Assembly (NCBI GenBank): GCA_024641895.1
Contig: JAHECE010000046.1
Span: forward strand, 1-13,407
Source: Actinomycetales bacterium
Lineage (GTDB): Bacteria; Actinomycetota; Actinomycetes; Actinomycetales; JAHECE01
Direction: 5' to 3'
DNA length: 13,407 nucleotides
The notes under the pieces: generated by a model
Told to the model about the DNA's origin: nothing
The model's input: only the letters and a program-made list of their open reading frames with translations
Database searches by the model: none
Program-made: the position numbers and the translations under genes
Shown: positions 7,948 through 12,722 of the stretch, in pieces
Position numbering within the stretch: the stretch's first letter is position 1
How the letters are laid out: the number at the start of each line of letters is the position of its first letter

Positions 7948-7963
7948 GTGGGACCGGTCTCAC
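7948..7963. promoter_or_regulatory. LacI/CebR-type operator 1 (promoter-proximal)
   Basis: The inner 14 bases (7949-7962) are TGGGACCGGTCTCA, matching the palindrome TGGGACCGGTCCCA at 13 of 14 positions. It lies about 110 bp ahead of the binding-protein GTG, just downstream of the candidate promoter, where bound repressor would block transcription. Its centre is 66 bp from operator 2. Confidence 0.75.
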
Positions 7964-7976
7964 CGGACCTGACAAG

Positions 7977-8005
7977 ACCCTCTCAGTCGCCTGCCGCGAC
8001 GTCAA
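7977..8005 (-). promoter_or_regulatory. Candidate sigma-70-type promoter of the transport operon
   Basis: On the minus strand TTGACG (8005-8000) is a good -35 match. A 17-base spacer leads to GAGGGT (7982-7977), a poor -10 match with only the conserved A and final T. Transcription would start near 7970, just ahead of operator 1, leaving a leader of about 130 bases. The flanking operators support a promoter here; the exact -10 is uncertain. Confidence 0.4.
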
Positions 8006-8013
8006 GGGCTGTT

Positions 8014-8029
8014 ATGGGACCGATACCAA
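8014..8029. promoter_or_regulatory. LacI/CebR-type operator 2 (degenerate)
   Basis: The inner 14 bases (8015-8028) are TGGGACCGATACCA, 12 of 14 matches to the palindrome; one half-site is intact. It lies just upstream of the candidate -35 and is centred exactly 33 bp from operator 3 and 66 bp from operator 1. Confidence 0.6.
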
Positions 8030-8046
8030 ATGCCTGCTGGTCCTGA

Positions 8047-8062
8047 ATGGGACCGGTCCCAC
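8047..8062. promoter_or_regulatory. LacI/CebR-type operator 3 (perfect)
   Basis: Bases 8048-8061 read TGGGACCGGTCCCA, a perfect 14-bp palindrome. The experimentally known Streptomyces CebR site is TGGGAGCGCTCCCA, which differs only at the two inner positions 6 and 9. It lies upstream of the transport-operon promoter and about 55 bp behind the end of the mutarotase-like gene. Confidence 0.82.
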
Positions 8063-8115
8063 TATGGCGCACGGACCGTGTGCCGTCAAGCCTTCTCCAC
8101 GATGCTTCCTGGCTC

Positions 8116-9012
8116 CTACGCCGTGCCGGGGTAGTGGAGGGAGCGGAGGAAGGGGGAGTCGGCGATGCCCTCGACCGTGAGGCTCTGGCGGAGCGTCACG
8201 GAGTCGTCGGGTCGGAGCAGGTGGAGGGCCCCGACGTTCTCGAGCTCGCCCACCGCTGTGCCGGGCACGGCTGGACTCGCGTAGACCGTGAGGTTCGGCC
8301 CGCCTTCCGGGTACTGCAGGCCCGGCTCGAACTCCGTGTGGGTCACCAGGACCGAGTCGCCGATCAGGGCGGCGCCGGAGCCCGTCGGCTGGTGGACGCC
8401 GAACTTGATGTGCGCGGCGTCAGCGCCGTCATCGCGGATCTCGAGCTGGACGTGGTCCGTTCCCGCGGAGATCCGGGGGTCCTGGAGGGCCGACCACGGG
8501 AAGTGGTACAGCCTGCGGGCGTCGGTGGCGCGGTCACCTTCCTGCGAGAAGGGCAGCACGAGCCGTGCCCCTGGTGCGATTCCGATCACGGGCCACACGG
8601 CGATCTCCCGGGCTGCTGCGCCACGGTTGGCCACCCTGTGGTCGACCGTGACCGTGGCGGACTCGGTGTCGATCGAGACGGTCCAGCTCAGGGTGAACCC
8701 CAGCTTCGGCGACCGGGGCGTCTCAGCGTGCAGGCGCCCGCCGCGCGGCTCGAGCCGGCCGGCGCACGAGGCGAGGTCGTCGCGCTCGGCCTCGTTGTCG
8801 TTCGGGCTCATCAGCCAGCAGCGCAGCCCGTCCGTCTTGGCCCCGGTCGCGGACAGGAGGTTCGATCCGCCGGGCCTGCGCAGGACGAGGATCCGGATCC
8901 GCGCCTGAGCGGTGACGAAAGCCTCGATGTGCTGGTTGCGGATCCAGTAGCCGGACTCGGTTCCGACCCGACCTCCTGCGATACCGGGAGCACCGGCGGC
9001 GGTAGCGGTCAT
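8116..9012 (-). CDS. Mutarotase-like fold protein, DUF4380-type, 298 aa
   Basis: Possibly a sugar mutarotase or sugar-binding protein; function unknown. The soluble protein has no signal peptide. The sequence is mostly predicted beta: GYWIRNQHIEAFVTAQARIR near residue 21, GGSNLLSATG (about 48-57), GLRCWLMSPND (62-72), VTVDHRVANRG (121-131) and AVWPVIGIAPGARLVLP (138-154). The VDHRVxNxG and W-x-I-x-x-x-PGA patterns resemble DUF4380/aldose-epimerase-like families; this is by eye and moderate. The ATG at 9012 is chosen because the family-like sequence begins just after it. The longer frame from the GTG at 9204 adds only Arg/Pro-rich sequence and would run through the operator. The Shine-Dalgarno is weak (GGGCT). 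It lies between the repressor and binding-protein genes, and an operator at 9189-9204 precedes it, so it probably belongs to the same regulon. Confidence 0.7.
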   Translation of the reverse strand: MTATAAGAPGIAGGRVGTESGYWIRNQHIEAFVTAQARIRILVLRRPGGSNLLSATGAKTDGLRCWLMSPNDNEAERDDLASCAGRLEPRGGRLHAETPRSPKLGFTLSWTVSIDTESATVTVDHRVANRGAAAREIAVWPVIGIAPGARLVLPFSQEGDRATDARRLYHFPWSALQDPRISAGTDHVQLEIRDDGADAAHIKFGVHQPTGSGAALIGDSVLVTHTEFEPGLQYPEGGPNLTVYASPAVPGTAVGELENVGALHLLRPDDSVTLRQSLTVEGIADSPFLRSLHYPGTA

Positions 9013-9160
9013 GAGCCCGGGTGGGTGTCGACGTTTGCCGTGGCCCTGGCGAGGCAGGCGACGAGTGCCGGGAGGGCGCCGGCCGCGGTCGCGGCTGGGT
9101 GTGGAGCGCGGTGCGAGCGCATGAGAGGCCTCTCGCCGTTGAGTGGGTGTGGTGCGCGAC

Positions 9161-9190
9161 ACACAACCACGGCAGCGTGCCCCGGCGCAA
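9161..9190 (-). promoter_or_regulatory. Candidate promoter of the DUF4380-type gene
   Basis: On the minus strand TTGCGC (9190-9185) and TTGTGT (9166-9161) are separated by 18 bases. The -35 overlaps the operator at 9189-9204, a sensible place for repression. Both boxes are only partial matches. The leader would be about 140 bases and contains a perfect palindrome GAGAGGCCTCTC at 9123-9134. Confidence 0.3.
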
Positions 9191-9204
9191 GGGACCGGTC
9201 CCAC
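9189..9204. promoter_or_regulatory. LacI/CebR-type operator 4, ahead of the DUF4380-type gene
   Basis: Bases 9190-9203 read AGGGACCGGTCCCA, 13 of 14 matches to TGGGACCGGTCCCA with a perfect 12-bp core. It lies in the 295-bp gap between the repressor gene and the mutarotase-like gene, suggesting that the latter has its own repressor-controlled promoter. Confidence 0.75.
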
Positions 9205-9307
9205 TCTTTCGTTTCGGCTGGGACGCCGTCTCTTCCTCGACGTGCGGTCTCGGGCCGCCGCGTCGTACGGCTGGGGGCTCGACGTCGATCCGCGGAGGGG
9301 CTGAGCC

Positions 9308-10363
9308 CTACGCCGAGTCGCGGATGACGAGGTGGGGAGGGAAGACGACCGGGGCGGGTTCGAGCTCCTGGCCGGAGATGAGGGTCAGGAGCTGTTCGCC
9401 TGCTCGGGCGGCCATCGCCCGGACGGGTTGGGCGATGGTGGTCAGCGGGGGGTCGGTGCTCTCGGCGACCGCGATGTCGTCGAATCCGATGACGGCGACG
9501 TCGCGAGGAACGGACTTGCCGGCGGCGGCGAGGCTGGCGAGGGCGCCGGCGGCCATCAGGTCGGAGGCGGCGAAGACGGCGTCGAGGTCCGGGTGCTTGG
9601 CGAGGAGGCGATCCATGGCAGTGGCGCCGCTGGCCTGGGTGAACTCGCCGTGGGCGACGGCGTCGGTGGGCAGGCCGGCGTTGCTCATGGCGTCGCGCCA
9701 GCCCGCGAGGCGGTCGATGCCGGCGGTCATGTCCGTGGGGCCGGCGATGGTGGCGATGCGTGTGCGGCCGGTGGAGATGAGGTACTCGGCTGCCTGCCGC
9801 CCGGCGCGGTAGTTGTCGACGTCGACGTAGTGCGCGTTCGCCACGCCCAGGGGTCGCCCCACGAAGACACAGGGCAGCGGGCCGGCGGAGATGCGGCGGT
9901 TGAGGGTGTCGTCGCGGTGGTGGGAGGCGATGACGGCGCCGTCGACGTGCCCGCCGGTGAGGTATCGCACGATCTTCTCGGTGCGTTCGCCCGGACGGGC
10001 GATCAGGAGGATCACCTGCAGGTCCTGGTCGTCGAGCTGGTCGGAGAGGCCGACGATGATCTCGGCGAAGAAGGGATCCGACAGGACTCGGGCGTTGGGC
10101 TCCGGTACGACGAGGGCGATGGAACCCGTTCGGCCGCGGGCCAGGTTGCGGGCGACCGGGTTGGGCACGAAGCCCAGCTCCTCGATCGCCTTCTCCACGG
10201 CGGCCCGGGCCTTGTCGCTGACCAGCTCGCTGCCGCTGATGACCCGGGACGCTGTCGCCCGGGACACGCCCGCCACGGCCGCGACCTGGCGGATCGTGGG
10301 GGGACCGGCGAGCTTCGAGGCGGATCGTGATCGCGCAGCACCGCGCGCTACCTCTGTCGCCAT
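9308..10363 (-). CDS. LacI-family transcriptional repressor, CebR-like
   Basis: Cytosolic DNA-binding repressor released by a sugar. The 351-residue protein has an N-terminal helix-turn-helix (TIRQVAAVAGVSRATASRVI, residues 23-42), a hinge (VPNPVARNLARGRTGSI, about 66-82) and a periplasmic-binding-protein-like effector domain. Blocks such as DPFFAEIIVGL, GGHVDGAVI, DLDAVFAASDLMAAGAL, DVAVIGFDDI and TDPPLTTIAQP resemble Streptomyces CebR closely by eye. The start ATG at 10363 gives a normal length; the open frame extends upstream to 10567 but that part is not family-like and overlaps purS. The Shine-Dalgarno is weak. It is transcribed away from purS and toward the sugar genes. No operator palindrome lies in its own upstream region, so autoregulation is not indicated. 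Likely targets are the four TGGGACCGGTCCCA-type sites. Confidence 0.92.
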   Translation of the reverse strand: MATEVARGAARSRSASKLAGPPTIRQVAAVAGVSRATASRVISGSELVSDKARAAVEKAIEELGFVPNPVARNLARGRTGSIALVVPEPNARVLSDPFFAEIIVGLSDQLDDQDLQVILLIARPGERTEKIVRYLTGGHVDGAVIASHHRDDTLNRRISAGPLPCVFVGRPLGVANAHYVDVDNYRAGRQAAEYLISTGRTRIATIAGPTDMTAGIDRLAGWRDAMSNAGLPTDAVAHGEFTQASGATAMDRLLAKHPDLDAVFAASDLMAAGALASLAAAGKSVPRDVAVIGFDDIAVAESTDPPLTTIAQPVRAMAARAGEQLLTLISGQELEPAPVVFPPHLVIRDSA

Positions 10364-10405
10364 TCTCGGACGATATCGCCTTCGGGCGCGGGTTCCGCTC
10401 GGCGC

Positions 10406-10411
10406 TACCCT
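10406..10411 (+). promoter_or_regulatory. Candidate -10 element for purS-purQ
   Basis: TACCCT fits the actinobacterial -10 pattern TANNNT and lies about 55 bp ahead of purS, in the 103-bp divergent gap shared with the repressor gene. No convincing -35 is seen at 16-18 bp (TTCGGG at 10381 is 19 bp away). Confidence 0.3.
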
Positions 10412-10466
10412 TGACCCGTCGTCCGGCGCGGTGCTCCGCGCGCACCCCGAGCAGGGAGCCCACCCC

Positions 10467-10724
10467 ATGGCACGCGTCGTCGTCGAGGTCATGCCGAAGC
10501 CCGAGATCCTGGACCCGCAGGGCAAGGCCGTCGCGCGCGCGCTGCCGCGCCTGGGCTTCACCGGCATCAGCGAGGTGCGTCAGGGCAAGCGCTTCGAGAT
10601 CGAGGTCGACGGCGAGGCCACGGCCGAGGTCCTCGCGGACGTCCGTCGCGCCGCTGAGACGCTGCTGTCGAACCCGGTCATCGAGGATGTCGTGCGGGTC
10701 GCCCCGATCGAGGATCTCGCGTGA
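10467..10724 (+). CDS. purS: Phosphoribosylformylglycinamidine synthase subunit PurS
   Basis: Small structural subunit of the three-part FGAM synthase (PurS-PurQ-PurL), bridging the glutaminase and the synthase in purine synthesis. The 85-residue protein has the family length and pattern: MARVVVEVMPKPEILDPQGK at the start, then ALPRLGFTGISEVRQGKRFE and a C-terminal EDVVRV. The ATG at 10467 follows AGGGAG with eight bases between. An upstream open frame on this strand is not family-like. The TGA stop overlaps the purQ ATG (TGATG), so the two are translationally coupled, matching their equal role in one complex. Confidence 0.96.
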   Translation: MARVVVEVMPKPEILDPQGKAVARALPRLGFTGISEVRQGKRFEIEVDGEATAEVLADVRRAAETLLSNPVIEDVVRVAPIEDLA

Positions 10725-11446
10725 TGGCGGCGGGCACCCTGGCGAGCGCCCGCATCGGGGTCGTCACCTTCCCGGGATCGCTCGACGACCGCGACGCCGC
10801 TCGCGCCGTCCGACTCTCCGGCGCCGAGCCCGTGGCGCTCTGGCACGCCGACACCGATCTGCGGGGCGTCGACGCGGTCGTGCTGCCCGGCGGCTTCTCC
10901 TACGGCGACTACCTGCGCTGCGGCGCGATCGCCCGCTTCGCACCCGTGATGACCGAGGTCGTCGACGCCGCGCGGGCGGGCCTGCCCGTCCTCGGGATCT
11001 GCAACGGGTTCCAGATCCTCTGCGAGGCCCACCTGCTGCCGGGCGCGCTCATCCGCAACGACCACCGCACGTTCGTGTGCCGCGACCAGGAGCTCCGGGT
11101 CGAGAGCACGGCGACGGCCTGGACGGGCGACTTCGCGGCGAACGAGGTCGTCACGATCCCCCTGAAGAACGGCGAGGGGGGCTACGTGGCCGACGCCCGC
11201 ACGCTCGACGCGCTGGAGGGCGAGGGGCGGGTCGTCTTCCGCTACGTCGGACGCAACCCCAACGGCTCGCACCGCGACATCGCCGGCATCGCCAACGAGG
11301 CCGGCAACGTGGTCGGGCTCATGCCGCACCCGGAGCACGCGGTCGAGGCCGGCTTCGGCCCCGACGGCGCCCGCGGGCCGCGCACGGGCGTCGACGGGCT
11401 GAGGTTCTTCACGTCCGTGCTGCACTCGCTGGTCGCCGCGCGCTGA
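10724..11446 (+). CDS. purQ: Phosphoribosylformylglycinamidine synthase subunit PurQ (glutaminase)
   Basis: Class I glutamine amidotransferase that releases ammonia from glutamine for FGAM synthesis by PurL. The 240-residue protein opens with IGVVTFPGSLDDRDAARAVR. The nucleophile is Cys93 in LGICNGFQIL, and the partner His202 and Glu204 are in GLMPHPEHAVE. All three catalytic residues are present. The start is taken as ATG at 10724, overlapping the purS stop; a GTG at 10721 would add one residue. The expected third partner purL does not follow. Instead three 16-bp tandem repeats begin at the stop codon and an arsenate reductase gene comes next, so purL must be elsewhere. Confidence 0.96.
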   Translation: MAAGTLASARIGVVTFPGSLDDRDAARAVRLSGAEPVALWHADTDLRGVDAVVLPGGFSYGDYLRCGAIARFAPVMTEVVDAARAGLPVLGICNGFQILCEAHLLPGALIRNDHRTFVCRDQELRVESTATAWTGDFAANEVVTIPLKNGEGGYVADARTLDALEGEGRVVFRYVGRNPNGSHRDIAGIANEAGNVVGLMPHPEHAVEAGFGPDGARGPRTGVDGLRFFTSVLHSLVAAR

Positions 11447-11491
11447 GCTCCTCGTCCAGTGAGCTCCTCGTCCAGTGAGCTCTTCGCCCAC
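11444..11491. repeat. Three 16-bp tandem repeats starting at the purQ stop codon
   Basis: TGAGCTCCTCGTCCAG occurs at 11444-11459 and exactly again at 11460-11475. A third copy at 11476-11491 (TGAGCTCTTCGCCCAC) matches at 13 of 16 positions. The first copy starts with the purQ TGA, so each later unit repeats a TGA 16 bases on, in a different frame each time. The units contain the palindrome GAGCTC. This looks like slippage duplication; no hairpin of useful strength is evident. Confidence 0.9.
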
Positions 11492-11543
11492 CGTTAACCC
11501 GTCGTTCAGCCGGATGTCGGGCGACGGTGTCATGCTCGGGCCT

Positions 11544-11963
11544 ATGAGCCCTGAGCAGACCCGCCCGAGCGTCCTCTTCGTGTGCGTCCACAACGCCGGC
11601 CGCTCGCAGATGGCAGCCGGCTTCGTGCGCTCGCTGTCGGGTGGCGCAGTCGAGGTCCGCTCCGCCGGTTCGATGCCGGCGGACCGGATCAACCCCGTCG
11701 CGGTCGAGGCCATGAGAGAGGTCGGGATCGACCTCTCGGGGGAGCAGCCCAAGGTCCTCACCCCGGACGCCGTCGAGGCGTCGGACGTCGCGATCACCAT
11801 GGGCTGCGGCGACGTGTGCCCCGTCTTCCCCGGCACCCGCTACGAGGACTGGGCGCTCGCCGATCCGGCCGGCCAGGGCATCGAGCCGGTCAGGGTGATC
11901 CGCGACGAGATCCGCGGGCGCGTGTTGGCTCTGCTGTCTGAGCTCGGCGTCCCGCCGGTCTGA
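11544..11963 (+). CDS. arsC: Arsenate reductase, low-molecular-weight phosphatase fold (mycothiol-type ArsC)
   Basis: Likely reduces arsenate to arsenite in the cytosol using a thiol cofactor. The 139-residue protein carries the C-x5-R phosphatase loop as VCVHNAGRSQ, with Cys14 and Arg20, and further cysteines Cys88 and Cys92 in TMGCGDVCPVFPGTRYEDW. The tail DPAGQG...VIRDEIR is typical of actinobacterial arsenate-mycothiol transferases. Function as a protein tyrosine phosphatase is less likely given the MGCGDVCP block. The start ATG at 11544 is chosen because the family sequence begins soon after; the frame is open back to 11475 but would include a tandem repeat edge. No good Shine-Dalgarno is seen (only CTCGGG), and a CATGCT element at 11531-11536 could serve as a -10 for a leaderless transcript. 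No arsR, acr3 or arsB gene is adjacent. Confidence 0.88.
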   Translation: MSPEQTRPSVLFVCVHNAGRSQMAAGFVRSLSGGAVEVRSAGSMPADRINPVAVEAMREVGIDLSGEQPKVLTPDAVEASDVAITMGCGDVCPVFPGTRYEDWALADPAGQGIEPVRVIRDEIRGRVLALLSELGVPPV

Positions 11964-11995
11964 GGCAGATCTCGGCGTCCGAGGCACCAGACCGG
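11955..11995 (+). terminator. Nested hairpin over the arsC stop
   Basis: CCGGTCTG (11955-11962) pairs with CAGACCGG (11988-11995), and inside it CTCGG (11971-11975) pairs with CCGAG (11979-11983). The left arm includes the end of arsC, whose TGA is at 11961-11963. The 10-mer CTCGGCGTCC also occurs twice, at 11943-11952 and 11971-11980. It may act with the next hairpin in ending arsC transcription. Confidence 0.4.
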
Positions 11996-12037
11996 GGCTG
12001 CTCGACCCGACCCGGCGACCTGGGTCCGGACAGACGG

Positions 12038-12067
12038 AGGCCCCTCGGCGTGTCTGTCGAGGGGCCT
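12038..12067 (+). terminator. Hairpin terminator downstream of arsC
   Basis: A perfect 10-bp inverted repeat (AGGCCCCTCG at 12038-12047, CGAGGGGCCT at 12058-12067) has a 10-base loop, 75 bp behind the arsC stop. Only a weak GGGTCT follows, with no real T-tract. Its composition is typical of actinobacterial intrinsic terminators. Confidence 0.6.
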
Positions 12068-12390
12068 GGGTCTCGGCTGTGGGTCTGTCGGAGTGCCTAC
12101 CGTGCGGTGGCTGCTCGACCCTGCTCTGCCGATGCAGGCCGTAACGGGGGCGACTGGGTCGCGGCCGTTGCGGGCACAGTCTCCCAGTCGGTTCGTACGG
12201 ACACCCGCGTCGTCATCCGCGTCTTGTCGGGTTTGAATCCGTCAAGGTGGTCCGCCGTTCTCCGGCTGGCCCGAACCGCTCGGACTCGACATCACCGAGG
12301 TACACCCCGGAACTGTCGTTTCCTTGTGATCCGATACCTCAGGTTTACGCCTCCTCGCGTTCATCTGCAAGGGGTATCCGGCGGCAGTTT

Positions 12391-12668
12391 TCGTCCACCG
12401 CGGGTCCACATGCGTGTCCACAGGTGTTCGTGCACGTCGTGGGGGGACATCCACACAGGTGTGCACAGAACTGTGGATAACTTGCCGCTCCGGGGGCCCT
12501 GCAGGCCCGCAGCGGTACCGGAGAGCTGCTCATGTTTCCGTCGTGCAACATCGTCGTCATGAATGCGTTGCGGTTCCGGCGTACCCCGTCGCTGTTCGGG
12601 CGTACCGCCAGGTACTGGGTGCACGGACTCGTTAGCGCGTGTGGAAAACTGGAGACGTCGGTGGAAAA
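12391..12668. promoter_or_regulatory. Cluster of DnaA-box-like 9-mers
   Basis: One perfect box, TGTGGATAA (complement TTATCCACA), is at 12472-12480. Near matches are GTGTCCACA (12414-12422; 8 of 9 to TTGTCCACA) and TGTGGAAAA (12640-12648; complement TTTTCCACA, 8 of 9). Weaker 7-of-9 sites are at 12391-12399, 12402-12410, 12447-12455 and 12660-12668. Those before 12456 point one way and those after 12471 the other. The neighbourhood is not a usual dnaA-dnaN origin, so this may be a DnaA-titration or regulatory site, or chance. Confidence 0.42.
12574..12606. repeat. Pair of 12-bp direct repeats 21 bp apart
   Basis: TTCCGGCGTACC (12574-12585) and TTCGGGCGTACC (12595-12606) match at 11 of 12 positions and are spaced two helical turns apart, inside the non-coding interval. 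A protein-binding pair is possible; nothing else supports it. Confidence 0.5.
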
Positions 12669-12709
12669 CTCGCGCGAGGCGGCGGGTGGCCCAGGAGCGG
12701 CGGGTGGCC
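12641..12709. repeat. Two short direct-repeat pairs behind the FabG4-like gene
   Basis: GTGGAAAACT occurs exactly at 12641-12650 and 12661-12670 (20-bp period). GCGGCGGGTGGCC occurs exactly at 12679-12691 and 12697-12709 (18-bp period). The first pair contains the last two DnaA-box-like sites. They lie 3' of the minus-strand reductase gene, which ends at 12723. Confidence 0.75.
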
Positions 12710-12722
12710 GGTCGCGCCCCGG

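Larger units (their letters stand above)
11964..12722. other. Long non-coding interval between arsC and the FabG4-like gene
   Basis: About 760 bp without a credible gene. Open frames here are short and rich in Arg, Ser and Pro without family-like sequence. It holds the two hairpins behind arsC, a stretch from about 12290 to 12680 visibly less GC-rich than its surroundings, a DnaA-box-like cluster (12391-12668) and several short direct repeats (12574-12606, 12641-12709). No tRNA or rRNA was recognised. Confidence 0.7.

Noticed and set aside
8066..8084. A small inverted repeat GGCGCAC/GTGTGCC behind the mutarotase-like gene
   Set aside because: On the transcribed minus strand one pair becomes an A-C mismatch, the stem is short and no T-tract follows, so a terminator call is not supported.
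9013..9204. An upstream extension of the mutarotase-like gene to a GTG at 9204
   Set aside because: The added 64 residues are Arg/Pro/Thr-rich and unlike the rest, and the extension covers the operator and candidate promoter.
10364..10567. An upstream extension of the LacI-type gene to 10567
   Set aside because: It would overlap purS on the other strand and adds non-family sequence ahead of a normal LacI N-terminus.
12210..12275. GGTTTGAATCC at about 12230-12240, resembling a tRNA T-loop
   Set aside because: The flanking bases do not form a full T-stem, and no matching acceptor stem, anticodon arm or D-arm could be found upstream.
12050..12562. A 170-codon plus-strand open frame in the interval behind arsC
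   Set aside because: It starts inside the arsC terminator hairpin and reads Arg/Ser/Pro-rich sequence without family-like motifs through the DnaA-box-like cluster.
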